This document shows positions 19,880 to 31,527 of a DNA stretch of 64,000 nt, piece by piece. The DNA is taken from positions 484,378-548,377 of the forward strand of contig WELA01003054.1 of the NCBI GenBank assembly GCA_009602735.1, given 5' to 3'. The first letter of the stretch is position 1. Each line of letters starts with the position of its first letter. The position numbers and the translations under genes are program-made. The notes beneath the pieces were generated by a model. The model was not told the origin of the DNA and did no database searches. It worked only from the letters and a program-made list of their open reading frames with translations. The DNA comes from Mesotaenium endlicherianum. Its lineage: Eukaryota > Streptophyta > Zygnematophyceae > Zygnematales > Mesotaeniaceae.

Positions 19880-20799
19880 TTAAGGGGTTGTTCCTGGGGC
19901 TTCAGGATCAGGAGACGGAGATCTGGACCTGGATCTGAACAGCCCTCTAGGTCTGTCAGCTGACCTTCTAAAGAACCCTGTTTGCTCTAAAGTTGGACCT
20001 CGAGGAGAACGAAGGATAGTAGCCTGCTCTTCACCCACTTGGGTGTTGATCCCCACATAGACAGGCATTCCAGTAGGATGCTGAAATACATTGGCTAGAG
20101 GTACATGCCCTTGAGCGGAGGGGGAGGCCGGCATACCTCTGGCCCACCCGCGTGTCCCTCACCTGGCACTCTTGTCCTCTGGGGACTTCTGCCTGTGTCT
20201 GCTGCCCAGTACAGTCAGATCAGCTTCTTCCCCTGCTTGGGCAGGTGGGCTGGGGGAGCGAGCGCGGGGTCCAGTAGTCGCCATAACGGGGATCACATTC
20301 CAAATACCTGATCGTGGTTCTTTAAGAGGCGCCCCTACCTGTCCCTGGGTATCCTGAGTACCTGCTGCTGATGCTTCTCCTCTGCCCTGTTCTTCTTCCT
20401 CAGCCTCCTCATCCTCCTCCTCGGAGACAGTAGGGGTCTCGTCCACTAAGTCGTCCTGCTCCCTAGTAGACATGGAGTAGTCTACCGACCTCTCTTTCTT
20501 AGGGCGCGCTGGAGGTTGCTTGGCCTTCAGCCTGCTGATATCTATCCGGCCTGCATTCTTTGCCCATTTGACAAAGGCATGCTTTCCCTTCGAGAAGTAG
20601 TCTCTTCCCCTCCTCCTATGCTCCTTGGTCTCTGCATTCATATTGCTCAGGCATCCATTCAGCCTCGGATCCCAAGGGGCAATGGGAGGTGGTAGGATGA
20701 GATAGCCGTCTAGGCCATAGTGGAAGTCATCTGGTTGGGCTCGGTCACACTCCTGCTTCTTATTTGTGACGGTCATCCACCTCCAGTCTGTTGGCTGCT
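19880..20799 (-). pseudogene. Alpha-2 ORF3, C-terminal half
   Basis: This continues the ORF3 whose N-terminal half is at 37159-37917 on the other strand. Both edges carry the AGCAG duplication of the beta-1 insertion, and the motif PTDWRWMT resumes exactly at the break. It contains PWDPRLNG, FSKGKHAFVKWA, an acidic tract, an Arg/Ser/Pro tail (RSRSRSPSPDP) and the C-terminal motif GHVPLANVFQHPTGMPVYV. One in-frame TGA at 20159-20161 interrupts it. Sequence is only about half identical to alpha-1 ORF3 by eye, although gag-pol of the two elements is nearly the same. Confidence 0.8.
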
Positions 20800-21302
20800 T
20801 GTAGTGAAACGGATAGATTAAGTACTTAGTGAAATATAATACTTTATCTATTCAAGACAAGGATCTTTGAACACAAGTGGTAGCTTCTTGAAAGAGAGAT
20901 AGCTTCTTGAAAGTTAATATATTTCTGGATTTTGGCAAGTACAAGAGTGATTCTAGAATGTCTTTCTATGTTCTAGCTCTTGTTTATATACTTGCTAAAT
21001 AAGTAGCTTCTAGGAAGGTTTATGTTGATGTGTTGGCACCCAACACATCCCAAAACTTGCCACCTCTTTTTATAATAATGTACATATGTCCTTTTGACCT
21101 AAAAATGGCACATTTGATTTTTGCCACGCGGAGTTCTTCTAGGTCTTTCCTCTAACTTCGAAAATGCCTTAGAAGGTTCAAAGGACATGAACCAAGTCAC
21201 TAGAGTACCTACTCACACTTGAATCCACACAATACCACTCCAAATATATTTGAAAACATTAAAGTATATGCAAACTAATATATAATAACTCAAATCACTA
21301 CA
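20800..21302 (-). repeat. Beta-1 3' LTR
   Basis: The 503-bp LTR has ends TGTAGTGA/TCACTACA and abuts CTGCT (20795-20799), the reverse complement of the AGCAG beside the beta-1 5' LTR at 37913-37917. A C-rich run at 21305-21312, the polypurine tract on the minus strand, marks it as a 3' LTR. Confidence 0.92.
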
Positions 21303-22071
21303 TCATCCCCCCGATAGAAAAAGCGACGTCTCGGCGCGTCAAGTCAGGTCTTACACATGTGGAGCAAACTAGTCAACAGTTTCAAGTCAGATGCCACACA
21401 TGTGAAGAGGACTAGTCAAAGGCGCCAAGTCAGGTGCTACACATGTAAGGTAGACTAGGCAAGGTCGTAGGTGGTGTGACCTTATTGGCTAGCCTACTCC
21501 TTAATGATAAAGAAAATTGTACAAGTTGGCCCAGAATCTGCCACAAATTCAAAAATTCATAGCGGCCACAGAACTGCTCCAAATTTAAAAATTTGAAGGC
21601 CAGACGGACCGCGTCAAGAAACTCTACCGGGTCACCAAATTTGAGAGCATTCTAATATCTGGAGTGTCGTTGAGAGCTGAGAGAGTAGGCACTCCTCCAA
21701 ATCTGTGCAGAAACTTCTGAAAAGCATAAGTCCTTCTATACTTCTCCAAATGCTGCAAAATAAGTCTCAAACTGGGCGTTGAAAGATGTTTTACCAGAGT
21801 CTTGAGTTTCAGAGCATTCCAAGATCAGGGAAAGGCACAATGTCAGAAGGCATATTCTGCCCTAACAATGCCAGCAGCCTGACCCCCTTCTACTTAGAGC
21901 ATCATATCTCTCTCACCAGTGCTCCAAATTGAGCAAACGTGGACTCTAAATGACCAACTACTCATGGTCTACAGCCAGGTAAATTTACAGAATTTATTAT
22001 GCAGAGACCTATCACCAGTAGCAGTTTTAGTTTTCTGTCCAGAAACTGCGAGAAGAGAAGAGTGTCTAATG
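21303..22071 (-). other. Beta-1 pol-to-3' LTR untranslated region
   Basis: This ~770-bp non-coding stretch corresponds to 48168-48936 in beta-2. It carries two similar segments containing GTCAGRTGCYACACATGT near 21390 and 21430. No third ORF is present in beta, unlike alpha. Confidence 0.7.
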
Positions 22072-22577
22072 TCAATTTTTCCTCTTTCTTGTTCTTGCAG
22101 GCTGCCTCCAAGGGGTCTTCTGCTGCTTCTTGATGGTGGCAGGCTGCCTCCCTGAAGTCTTCGGGCTTCTAGTAGAGAGACTTGGGGCTGGTCCAAGATG
22201 GGGGTTGGCGGCATGGAAGCGCTTCAACTTTCTCTGAACTTTGTCAAGGTAGTGCGCCGCCACCCAACTATTCTCCGAATCTGGATATCCTTTCCACTTG
22301 ATCAAGTATTGCTGCTGTCTCCTGAAATTTCTCATAGCCACTATGTCTTCCACTTCGTACTCCAAATGATCATCCACTATTGTTGGGGCTGGTGGGGTTG
22401 TCACACGTCCTGGGAACTTGTTGTCGGGTTGCACATACGGCTTGAAGAGGGAAGCGTGGAATACGGGATCGATGTGCATAATCTGGGGAAGTTCTAGCTT
22501 GAAAGCAACGGGGTTGACTTGCTGGATAATCTTGAGGGTCCCAAATACTTGGGAGAGAACTTGCTGCCGGCAGGCCT

Positions 22578-22578
22578 N
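22578..22578. other. Single N, unmerged contig join
   Basis: A perfect 24-bp direct repeat (AGAGAACTTGCTGC...) flanks the N; beta-2 has this block once at ~49428. It is an assembly artefact that breaks pol artificially. Confidence 0.9.
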
Positions 22579-23749
22579 AGAGAACTTGCTGCCGGCAGGC
22601 CTATTGTTTAGAGAAATATTCTTGGATGATAGTAACACGTTGTCACCCACTCTGTACGTAATTTCTGTTCTGGACCTGTTTGCGACTTTTGCTCGAGCAT
22701 CTTGCGCCTGTTGTAGAGCTTTCTTCGCTGCTGTAAGGGCCGCTTCTAATGTCTCCATAAAATCTGTTGCTGCAGGTACTTCATCATGGCCAGCCGTGAA
22801 GCTCAGCGGCGTGGTCAGATGGAAGCCATAGTTGAGGAAGAATGGGGACTCTTAAGTAGAGGCCTGCGTCGTGTTGTTGTAGGCAAACTCCAGGGGGGTC
22901 AAGTACATGTTCCAATCGTGCTCCGGAGTAGACACTTAGGCCTTTAGAGAGGTCTTTAGGGTACAATTCATACGCTCGATTTGCCCATCTGATTGCGGGT
23001 GGTAGGCAGTGGACATATCCAGCGATGTACCCAAGTTCTTGAAGAGATTTTTCCAAAAATGGCTTGTGAATCTTGGATCTCTATCCGACACAATTCTTGA
23101 TGGTAGTCCATGGAGTCGGAAGATGTTGTCAAAGATGAGTCTTGCAAGTTGTGGTGCTGTAGCCTTAGTCGTCGTGGGAATAAAATGAGCCATCTTGGTA
23201 AGTCTGTCCACCACCGTGAGTATTGCATTATGGCCTCGAGGTGTCACGGGCAGGTCCACGATAAGGTCCATTGAGATGTCCGTCCATTGTCTTTCGAGGA
23301 TTCATAGTGGTTGGAGGAGTCCTCCCGCCTTTTGCGATGATGGCTTGATTCTTTGGCGTGTGTCACAGCTCCTGCGGTACTCATGGACTTGCTTAGACAT
23401 GCCTGGCCAACAATAAGTCCTGGCTAGAACGTTCGTGGTCTTTAGAATTCCAAATTGTCCTCCAAGAGGGTTGTCGTGTGCTTCTCGTAGAAGCAAGAGC
23501 CGGAGGTCTAAGTCATCAGGAACACATCTCTGGCCCGTATCTTGCCTCACCCAATAATTGCCTTCTTGCTTCTTGCATGGGTCCAAGGCTGCTTCTCCGT
23601 TCTTGTAGTAAGGGTCTCTTTCATAGGCGGCTGAAAATCGAGCTTCCAGACCTGTCTTCAGGGATGTCATCACTGCGTTTAATTGCAGTCTTGAGAGGGA
23701 GTCAGCCGGGTTTGTCTTGCCGGGCTGGTACTGAATCATGATGTTGTAT

Positions 23750-23750
23750 N
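23750..23750. other. Single N, unmerged contig join
   Basis: ATGATGTTGTAT occurs immediately before and after the N; beta-2 has one copy. Confidence 0.9.
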
Positions 23751-23857
23751 ATGATGTTGTATTGTTGCATTTATTGGCTCCATCTTGCTTGTCTCCTTGA
23801 GAGATACGGCTGCGTCTGGAGGTGCTTCAACGCGTCGTGGTCCGTAGTGACCAGCAC

Positions 23858-24577
23858 TGTAATAAATCAGTATATGGGTAGATATATTATTCATTTAATT
23901 ATAATAGTTAATTAAGTTCAATTTGCTGAACTTTATGTAGTATTGAGTTTGCTGGACTTTATATGATTATCAGTTTAAAGGACTCAGCCGGGGGCAGCAG
24001 GCTGTAGTCAACTCAAGTCAGCTTGCTGACTCATTCTTTGACAGCCAGCTGACTTCCGTACTCGGTAGCAGCGAACTGCCTCGATATGCATCTAAGTATG
24101 GTATGCTAGATGAAAGGCCAGATGACATCCCTATGATGGAAGGCGATTCGGGATGATGGGAGATGGCGGTGGATTTGGTTAATCAAGGTCCTACCAACGT
24201 GGTTAACTCCCGGGTAGGCAGTGCCATCGCACTGGCCGTTGAACAGTAAACTCATTCCATGTACATATGCTAGGCATTGCTCTCGAGTTCGGCATTCGGA
24301 AACGAGGCCAACTCTCTTGTACCGCCTACTGAGAGAGCGCTAAATCCAAGGCGAGAAGCCATTGATACGCACTGTCTTCCAACCTTGCGTATGTATGAGT
24401 TTACTGATTGCAATACTTATGCTAGTTTACTTGCATTTGACTTACGAGTATTGTTCACTGCTAGTGTGTTGTCCTTTGCTGTTTCATCAATTAATGAAAA
24501 ATGCCATAAAGATTACTTGCTGATATAAAGATCTTTAATAATTGTTAATCGTCTATTTGGTAAGTTGATTCATTTCA
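23858..24577 (+). repeat. Alpha LTR inserted in beta-1 pol
   Basis: A 720-bp alpha LTR (TGTAATAAATC...ATTTCA) is preceded by AGCAC from beta pol. It is followed by an alpha primer site and the start of gag, so it was a 5' LTR. The rest of this alpha element and its 3' LTR are missing. Confidence 0.9.
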
Positions 24578-24683
24578 GTGGTATCGGAGCTGTTATCACA
24601 GTCTTCTTTGTATGGTAAGGACAAGGTCTCAAACTAGCAACTCCCGAGACATGGAGAACCAGGATAACGAGAATGTCAAAAAG
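24578..24683 (+). pseudogene. gag: Alpha leader and first ~24 gag codons, truncated
   Basis: The primer site TGGTATCGGAGC (24579-24590) and gag from ATG 24612 match alpha-1 until AATGTCAAAA. The sequence then switches to antisense beta integrase at ~24681-24684, with only an 'AA' overlap. The gag frame is thus cut to a stub. Confidence 0.85.
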
Positions 24684-27284
24684 TCTGTCCACTACCGTGA
24701 GTATTGCATTATTCCAAAGTGTCCTCCAAGAGGGTTGTCGTGTGCTTCTCGTAGAAGCAAGAGCCGAAGGTCTATGTCATTAGGAACACATCTCTGGCCC
24801 GTATCTTGCCTCACCCAGTAATTGCCTTCTTGCTTCTTGTATGGGTCCAAGGCTGCTTCTCCGTTCTTGTAGTAAGGGTCTCTTTCATAGGCGGCTGAAA
24901 ATCAAGCTTCCAGATCTGTCTTCAGGGATACCATCACTGCATTTAATTGCAGTCTTGAGAGGGGGTCAGCCGGGTTTGTCTTGCCGGGCTGGTACTGAAT
25001 CGTGATGTTGTATTGTTGCAAGTATCCGCTCCATCTTGCTTGTCTCCTTGAGAGATACGGCTGCGTTTGGAGGTGCTTTAACGCCTCGTGGTCCGTGGTG
25101 ACCAGTACTTTGCGTCCTTCAACGTAGCAGCGCCAAACCTTCAAGGCATGTACAATCGCCAATGCCTCTCGCTCCGTGGTTGTATAATTTTGCTCGGCTG
25201 GATTTAGCTTCCTTGACTCGTAGGCGATGGGCTGCAGTCCCTTGCCTTGGTCTTGAAGCAGGATTGCTCCTATTGCATAGGAAGATGCATCGGTGATGAC
25301 GTGGAAGGGCCAATCTGGGTTTGGACTTGGGAGTGTGAGCACCGGGGATGTGGTCAATCTTCGCTTTAACTCTTGAAATGCCTCTTCCTCTTTCTCGGTC
25401 CATGTATATAGCCTGTCCTTCTTGAGTAGATCTGTCAGGGGGGCTGCTATGTGCGAGAAGCCTTGGATGAATTTTCTGTACCAATTGGCAAATCCCAAGA
25501 ATGACTGGAGTTCTTTCTTGGTCGTGGGGGTTGGCCATTCCTCCACCACCGTGGTCTTCTTGGGGTCCATCTTGATGCCATCAGCAGTCACGTGGAGACC
25601 TAGGAACTCCACTTCTTGTTTGGCAAACTCGCACTTTGACTCCTTCGCAAATAGCTTGTTTTGCTTCAATACTTCAAGGACTTCTTTCAAGTGTCTCGCA
25701 TGCTCTTCAAGGGTCTTGCTGTAGATAAGGATGTCATCGATGAATACCACCACAAATCTGTCCAACATGGGCTGAAATATGGTGTTCATCATAGTCATGA
25801 AAGTTGCTGGCGCGTTGGTGAGTCCAAATGGCAGGACCATGAACTCAAAATGTCCATATCTTGTCCTGAATGCCGTCTTCTCTATGTCCGGTTCTGCGAT
25901 GCGAATCTGGTGGTAGCCGCTCCGTAAGTCAATCTTCGTGAAGTACTTGGCTCCAACCAGCCGGTCCATGAGCTCATCCATGCGCGGCAGCGGGTATCGA
26001 TTCTTGATGGTGATCTTGTTGAGGGCGCGATAGTCCACACACATCCTCAAGGTACCATCTTTCTTCTTGACAAATAGCACCGGGGCTCCAAATGGCGACT
26101 TGCTAGGTCGAATGAAGCCATGCTCCAGTAGCTCCTTGATTTGCTTCTTGACTTCGTCTAGCTCCGTGTATGACATTTTGAACGTAGGCCGAGAGATGGG
26201 CTTGCTTCCGGGCTCCAACTCTATCTTGTGGTCTACGAATCTTTTGGGGGGTAGGCCCTTGGGCAATTCCGGGGAGAACACTTCTTTGTAGTCCTCAAAG
26301 ACTTCTTGTATCTCCTTGGGAACGGGGCTGCCTTCTTGACTCTCGATGTCTTTCTTGATGTCTTTTGGCGTGATCAAGGCCAAAAGAAGCTCGTGTCCCT
26401 TCCTCACAAGTCTCTTGAGTTGGAGGGCGGACAATAGTATCTCGTGTGCCGGCTTCTGGATGTCTTGGGTCTGGATATTCTGGATTGCGCGCAAAATACA
26501 GATTCTTGAAGTGATGTCATTCTTGATCTTGATAGTACCGGTCCTCCAATCAACTTGGGGGTTGTGCTTGGTCAACCAAGGCGTCCCTAGGATGACGTCG
26601 TACTTGCCCAATTGCATGGGGGAGAACACTACTCTATCCTTGAAGGACTTGATAGAGAGTGCCAAGGGGTACGTCTTCTTGGAAGGGGTAGTATAGGAGA
26701 ATCCATCGGGCATCATAATCTCCTCGTCGTGGTCAAGAGTTCGCATAGTAATACCGTGCTTGGTGGCGAAATCTGCAGCAATGAAGTTGCCTTGAGCTCC
26801 GCTATCCACCAAGATGTGGACCTTCTTTCCTCCAAGGTAACCTCTCAAACTCATTGGGGCTGGAACGTCGTCTTCAACGGGAGTCTCCACCTCACTTGGC
26901 TTGTTGTCTTCTCGTGAAGTGGGTCTTGGGGTGGTAGGCTCCTGGCCTACCGGCGCTGTTCGTTTTTTTGACAACTTTTTGGGGCATGACAGTGCACGAT
27001 GGCCCTTTTCCTTGCAATAAAAGCATAGTCTCGCCGTCATGAGAGCTTCTTTTTCAGCCGGGGAGAGTCTTCCTTTCACTCGTTGCTGGTTTCTTGCATC
27101 ATAAGTGTCATTGGAGGGTCTTCCACTATTCCGAGCAGCCGCGGGGTCCCTTTTAATAACTCCGATTTCCATGGGTGTGGGTCCAGATTCTGATGTGGAA
27201 GGGGCTGCGTACACCCGCGTCGTCGGAACCCGTGAAGATGGAGGCACGGAGTGCTTGAAATCCAAGGTATCCACCTTTTGGGCC
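24684..27284 (-). pseudogene. pol: Beta gag end, PR, RT, RNase H, and part of IN (second block)
   Basis: Read from 27284 down, this holds the gag tail with the zinc knuckle [14 protein letters not shown], protease ([11 protein letters not shown]), RT ([12 protein letters not shown]) and RNase H, then an integrase fragment with an internal ~217-bp deletion at ~24713. It repeats sequence already present at 23202-23857. It is almost identical to beta-2 over its length, unlike the neighbouring 22072-23857. A seventh A in the gag-pol slippery run (26963-26969 as T7) puts gag and protease in one frame. The frame is open upstream into gamma RNase H/IN. Confidence 0.85.
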
Positions 27285-29206
27285 AAGTGTCCAGCATATG
27301 AGCAATCATGATGCTCCGCAAGTAATAAGTCTCGTAGCTCCTTGATGTCAGGTACCACCACTCTCTTGGAATCACCATAATACCATATGCCGTCCTTCTT
27401 CTGCATACTTGAGTTGGACTCAGCTGCTCCACCATCAGCAAACTCTGGGTCCTCCTCATAACCTCTCTGAAGCTTCTCCTTGAAGTCCATACTCTCCTTG
27501 ATGACCGAGACAGCTGCAAGGTCACACCTCCTGGATAAAGCGTCTGCAGGGTTGATCTTCCCAGGTAAGAACTCAATCTTGTGGTCGAACTGTTGCAGAA
27601 ACTCCATCCACCTTGCCTGTCTTGGTGTCAATGTTAGCTGCGTCATAAACTTCACCAAGCTCTTGTGGTCGGTCTTGATGGATACCTTTCGGCCGTCCAT
27701 ATAACATCGCCAAATCCTCAAAGCCTGGATAACAGCCAACATCTCCCGCTCGTGTGCTGCATAGTTTTGCTCAGCAGGACTCAACTTCCTGCTCTCATAT
27801 GCCACAGGCTGCAATCCTTTGCCCTGTTCCTGGAGAAGAATGGCTCCCACTGCGACATTTGATGCTTCCGTGATGATGGTGAAAGGAAGCTCTGGACTTG
27901 CAATTGCCAACACAGGTGCCTGTGTCAACAGCTCCTTAATCTTCTCAAAGGCTTGCTGCTCCTTGTCACCCCATAGCCACTTCTCCTGCTTCTTCAGCAT
28001 GTCTGTGAGCGGTGTACATACCTTGGCAAATCCTTCAATGAAACGTCGATAATAATTCGCCATGGCGAGGAAGCTTCTGAGTTGATGAATACCAGCAGGT
28101 ACCGGCCAATCTCTGACTGCTTGCACCTTCTTCTGCTCCACCTTGACTCCTTCAGCTCCCACTATGTGCCCAAGAAACTCGACCTCCTTGAGACAGAAGT
28201 CGCACTTGCTCATCTTCCCATACAGCTTCTGATCTCTCAAGACCTCCAACACCTTCCTCAGATGCCCCACATGCTCTTCCAAGGTCTTCGAATAGATCTG
28301 GATGTCGTCCAAAAATACCACCACAAATTGGTCCAAGTAGGGACTGAAGATACTATTCAAGAGTCCCATGAATGTAGTAGGTGCATTCGTCAACCCAAAA
28401 GGCATGATTGTGAACTCGAATAACCCATAGCGAGTCCTAAGAGCAGTCTTCTGAATGTCTTCTTCCGCAATCCGTACCTTGTGATAGCCACTCCTCAAAT
28501 CGATCTTCGAGAAATACTTCGCCCCGACAAGCCTGTCAATCAACTCGTCCACTCGTGGAAGTGGGTACCTGTTCTTGATGGTGACCTTGTTCAGTGCCCG
28601 GTAGTCGACACACATCCTCATAGTCCCATCCTTCTTCTTCACAAATAAGACTGATGCTGCAAATGGAGACTCGCTGGGTCGGATGAATCCCTTCTCCAAT
28701 AACTCTGTCAGCTGCTTCTTCAACTCGTCCAACTCCGTAAACGATTGACGATAGGCGGGTCTCACTGGTGGCTTGCTCCCTGGTTCCAACTCGATCTTGT
28801 GCTCCATAGCTCTCTGTGGAGGTAATCCTGTACGTAGCTCCTTAGGAAACACGCACTCGAACTCCTCCAACAGCGCCTCAATCTGGGCAGGCATCTCAGC
28901 AGGCTTCTTCTCTTGAGCAGTTGGGCTTTGCTCCTTTTGAGCAAGGGGATTAAACACCACTACTTGCTCCTCCGGCGATGTATATTCGCCCAGGCTGTTA
29001 GGATTCACGCTTGCTCCATCTGATGACCTGGCCAGGGCCACCGAAACAAGGTACATCTCCTTCACCTGATTTGCCCTGCATAGCTTCTTAACTTGCAGGC
29101 TCGACAGAAGACAGTTACTTGTGGTCGTATCTACCTCCACCTGTTTCGCTGTCTCCATTCGACCATCACGCCCTTGGACTTTTACTTGTCCTGTGCTCCA
29201 GTGCAC
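24902..29206 (-). CDS. Chimeric 1434-codon ORF with two RT modules (gamma + beta)
   Basis: The frame is uninterrupted from 29206 to 24902. Residues 1 to ~640 are gamma: RT with [12 protein letters not shown], RNase H, and the first part of the integrase finger ([10 protein letters not shown]). At ~27285 it passes in frame into beta (AQKVDTLDF): gag tail with zinc knuckle (~residue 727), protease, a second RT with [12 protein letters not shown], and RNase H. Both modules keep their catalytic Asp pairs. It is a by-product of the inversion joining two elements, helped by a 1-nt insertion at the beta gag-pol junction. Whether it is expressed is unknown; the ORF itself is certain. Confidence 0.8.
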   Translation of the reverse strand: MHWSTGQVKVQGRDGRMETAKQVEVDTTTSNCLLSSLQVKKLCRANQVKEMYLVSVALARSSDGASVNPNSLGEYTSPEEQVVVFNPLAQKEQSPTAQEKKPAEMPAQIEALLEEFECVFPKELRTGLPPQRAMEHKIELEPGSKPPVRPAYRQSFTELDELKKQLTELLEKGFIRPSESPFAASVLFVKKKDGTMRMCVDYRALNKVTIKNRYPLPRVDELIDRLVGAKYFSKIDLRSGYHKVRIAEEDIQKTALRTRYGLFEFTIMPFGLTNAPTTFMGLLNSIFSPYLDQFVVVFLDDIQIYSKTLEEHVGHLRKVLEVLRDQKLYGKMSKCDFCLKEVEFLGHIVGAEGVKVEQKKVQAVRDWPVPAGIHQLRSFLAMANYYRRFIEGFAKVCTPLTDMLKKQEKWLWGDKEQQAFEKIKELLTQAPVLAIASPELPFTIITEASNVAVGAILLQEQGKGLQPVAYESRKLSPAEQNYAAHEREMLAVIQALRIWRCYMDGRKVSIKTDHKSLVKFMTQLTLTPRQARWMEFLQQFDHKIEFLPGKINPADALSRRCDLAAVSVIKESMDFKEKLQRGYEEDPEFADGGAAESNSSMQKKDGIWYYGDSKRVVVPDIKELRDLLLAEHHDCSYAGHLAQKVDTLDFKHSVPPSSRVPTTRVYAAPSTSESGPTPMEIGVIKRDPAAARNSGRPSNDTYDARNQQRVKGRLSPAEKEALMTARLCFYCKEKGHRALSCPKKLSKKRTAPVGQEPTTPRPTSREDNKPSEVETPVEDDVPAPMSLRGYLGGKKVHILVDSGAQGNFIAADFATKHGITMRTLDHDEEIMMPDGFSYTTPSKKTYPLALSIKSFKDRVVFSPMQLGKYDVILGTPWLTKHNPQVDWRTGTIKIKNDITSRICILRAIQNIQTQDIQKPAHEILLSALQLKRLVRKGHELLLALITPKDIKKDIESQEGSPVPKEIQEVFEDYKEVFSPELPKGLPPKRFVDHKIELEPGSKPISRPTFKMSYTELDEVKKQIKELLEHGFIRPSKSPFGAPVLFVKKKDGTLRMCVDYRALNKITIKNRYPLPRMDELMDRLVGAKYFTKIDLRSGYHQIRIAEPDIEKTAFRTRYGHFEFMVLPFGLTNAPATFMTMMNTIFQPMLDRFVVVFIDDILIYSKTLEEHARHLKEVLEVLKQNKLFAKESKCEFAKQEVEFLGLHVTADGIKMDPKKTTVVEEWPTPTTKKELQSFLGFANWYRKFIQGFSHIAAPLTDLLKKDRLYTWTEKEEEAFQELKRRLTTSPVLTLPSPNPDWPFHVITDASSYAIGAILLQDQGKGLQPIAYESRKLNPAEQNYTTTEREALAIVHALKVWRCYVEGRKVLVTTDHEALKHLQTQPYLSRRQARWSGYLQQYNITIQYQPGKTNPADPLSRLQLNAVMVSLKTDLEA

Positions 29207-29685
29207 TTGAAGGTTGGCTTTTCTTAGCCATGGTCAGCCCAATATCACTCATAGTGACCCAACTCTGCCTGCTCCATAACTTTAGTACCCTGGTGCCTCG
29301 CTACTTCCATGTGAATAGCTTCCGTAGGTGCACCACACTTGAGTCTCTGCCCATTCGCCAAAATTGCCTCCTTAGGCTCATAATGCTTCTGCACAGGAAT
29401 TCGCCACTTTTTCACCAGCTTCTTGTACACAAAGTTTGCACTTGCGCCACTGTCGACCATACACTTCGCCCTGTTGCCGTCGACTACTCCTTCCACGATG
29501 ATAGGCTTGTCCACGTCTCGTCCTTTGCTTCTCGGCAGGCTCCTGGGGATAACCTCCTTGTGAGTTCTCGTCTTCACGCCAGTAGACACTCTAGAACGAC
29601 TTACTGGCGTCCTTCTTTTTCCTGCTGTTGAGGTTGCTTCGCCTTCACATGACAGTCTCAAGCCAGATGTCCAAGCTTGCCACAA
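27285..29685 (-). pseudogene. pol: Gamma-1 protease, RT, RNase H and start of IN
   Basis: The protease piece at 29685-29245 has CMVDSGASANFVYKK. After a frame break near 29240 the RT ([24 protein letters not shown]), RNase H (TDHKSLVKF) and a partial integrase zinc finger follow. The gene stops abruptly at GHL (27285), and the remaining integrase is at 39398 on the + strand. RT motifs are intact, but HHCC is cut between its histidine and cysteine pairs. Confidence 0.88.
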
Positions 29686-30552
29686 TTATAACAGGGTCCC
29701 CTCGACTTGAAGTTTTGCTGCCTGCGCTGGTACTGCACAAGTCTCAACTCCATAGGTACTAGACCTTGTCCACTCGTGCTTGGCGCTTGAGATCCAAAGT
29801 GTCAATAACCTCCAAAGTTGTGGCTGCCCCACTGTCTCTGACTATACTCCACAACGTTGACCCTTGTTGCCAATGCCATCGTTTCTCCAAGACTGGTAGG
29901 GTCCTTGAGCGCCACTTCCTTGGCCATAGTTGGCTTGAGTTCCCTCTTGAACTTATCCATCATCTCCGACTCGTGCATGGATGGACATTGAAGCACCTGC
30001 TCGTTGAAGCGCGATACATACTCTTGAACACTTCCTCGTTGACGAAGGCGCACCAATAGATCTCGAGCAGTAGCCTCGGTTGCAAGAGGTTGAAATTGCC
30101 TTTAAGCCTTCAAAGAGCTGATCAACAGTAGTAGGAACTCCAGACAGCTGCTCCTGTCGCTCATACCAAGCTCCAGCACTCTTCTTCAGCAAAGTAATCA
30201 CAAAGGCAACTTGCCTTTCGGTTGTGAGCGCAAAATATTCCATAAACTTCCTCACTCCAAAAATCCATTGATGAACAGGCGGCCATCCACGCTCTCCAGT
30301 ATACACTTCAGGCTTAGGCGCACGCACTCCCGATCCGGGTGGAATAATTGGTTGCACCACTGGATTAAGATGGATCGGTGGTACAACAGGTGCAGGTGCC
30401 AAACTTGTCAAAGCGGCATTCCCAACAACAACTCGCACCATCCTCTCCACCTCCGCGCGCATATTTTGTTGAAATTGGGCGTAGACTTCTCCTCCAATTG
30501 CATTCGCCATTTGCCTCAGCATCGCCTGCATTTCTTGTTGCTCTCTGGTCAT
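29686..30552 (-). pseudogene. gag: Gamma-1 gag, frameshifted
   Basis: It starts MTREQQEMQAMLRQ at 30552. A Pro/Val-rich linker follows, then the capsid-like region (HQWIFGVRKFMEYF, AGAWYERQEQL, QRGSVQEYVSRFNEQV). The end is a zinc knuckle CYNCGKLGH near 29690, whose frame carries a TGA before the last cysteine. At least two frameshifts separate the pieces. Confidence 0.82.
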
Positions 30553-30648
30553 CGTTGGTGCTGCTTGCTGCCCCGCACGCTCAACATGCTCGACATGTTC
30601 GCCTCCTCCAGCACTGCGACTTTATAATATGATATGCAAACTAGCCCA

Positions 30649-30660
30649 GCTCCGATACCA
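30649..30660 (-). promoter_or_regulatory. Gamma-1 primer binding site
   Basis: On the minus strand TGGTATCGGAGC follows the LTR end after two bases. It is the same initiator-Met variant seen in alpha and beta. Confidence 0.88.
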
Positions 30661-30662
30661 AA

Positions 30663-30705
30663 TGAAAGGGGCAGAGTGCCCTAGTGGAAGCGTAGTGACT
30701 CACGA
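30663..30705 (-). repeat. Gamma-1 5' LTR, last 38 bp plus target copy
   Basis: This is the terminal segment ...CTCTGCCCCTTTCA of the gamma LTR on the minus strand. CACGA at 30701-30705 is the inverted partner of TCGTG at 18368-18372. Confidence 0.85.
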
Positions 30706-30772
30706 TGTGAGGTCATAGGTTTATAAAGTGCTTTTTTGAGTGTCATGAAAGTATGTTCTGATTGTACAGTAG
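30706..30772 (+). repeat. Terminal piece of the inserted gamma LTR
   Basis: TGTGAGGTCATAGG... is the first ~67 bp of a gamma LTR and stops at AGTAG (30768-30772), where alpha-2 begins. It completes the LTR at 18373-19051 once the inversion is reversed. Confidence 0.85.
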
Positions 30773-31493
30773 TGTAATGAATCAGTATATTAGTAGATAT
30801 AATATTCAGTTAAATATAATAGTTAATTCAGTTCAGCCTGCTGAACACTAGTTAATAATCAGTCTGCTGGACTTAATATTTAATAGCAGTTTAATGACTC
30901 AGCCGGAAGCAGCAGGCTGAAGTCCACCTAAGTCAGCTTGCTGACACATTCTTTGACAGCCAGCTGACTTCCGTACTTGGTAGCAGCAAACTGCCTCGAT
31001 ATGCATCTAAGTGTGGCATGCTAGATGAATGGCAAGATGACATCCCTATGATGGATGGCGATTCGGGATGATGGGAGATGGCGGTGGATTTGGTTAACCG
31101 AGGTCCTACCAACGTGGTTAACTCCCGGGTAGGCGGTGCCATCGCACTGACCGTTGAACAGTAAACTCATTCCATGTACATATGCTAGGCATTGCTCTCG
31201 AGTTTGGCATTCGGAAACGAGGCCAACTCTCTTGTACAGCTTACTGAGAGAGATCTGAATCCAAGGCGAGAAGCCATTGATACGCACTGTCTTCTAACCT
31301 TGCTTATATATGAGTTTACTGATTTGCTTTATTGATGCTAGTTTACTCGCATTTGACTTACAAGTATTATTCACTGCTAGTGTCTTGTCCTTTGCCGTTT
31401 AACCAGTTAACGGCAAATACCATAAAGATTACTTGCTGATATAAAGATCTTAATTAATTGTTAATCGCCTATTTGGTAAGTCGCTTCATTTCA
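30773..31493 (+). repeat. Alpha-2 5' LTR
   Basis: The LTR is 721 bp, TGTAATGAATC...ATTTCA, preceded by the AGTAG target copy and followed by a primer site at 31495-31506. Confidence 0.95.
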
Positions 31494-31494
31494 G

Positions 31495-31506
31495 TGGTAT
31501 CGGAGC
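31495..31506 (+). promoter_or_regulatory. Alpha-2 primer binding site
   Basis: TGGTATCGGAGC lies one base after the LTR, identical to alpha-1. Confidence 0.9.
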
Positions 31507-31527
31507 AGTTGTCACAGTCTTCTTTGT

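Larger units (their letters stand above)
22072..23857 (-). pseudogene. pol: Beta-1 pol, RNase H end to chromodomain
   Basis: Minus-strand pieces encode the end of RNase H ([16 protein letters not shown]), the integrase zinc finger and core ([29 protein letters not shown]), a GPY/F-like segment and the chromodomain ([25 protein letters not shown]), ending at 22072. It has several in-frame stops (near 22850 and 22935, for example), plus artefactual breaks at N 22578 and N 23750. It is visibly more diverged from beta-2 than the next beta block (24684-27284). An alpha LTR interrupts it after AGCAC at 23853-23857. Confidence 0.85.

Noticed and set aside
24902-29206. A natural novel gene encoding two reverse transcriptases
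   Set aside because: The switch point coincides with the inversion breakpoint, and both halves continue on the opposite strand at 39398 and 39397. It is a rearrangement product.
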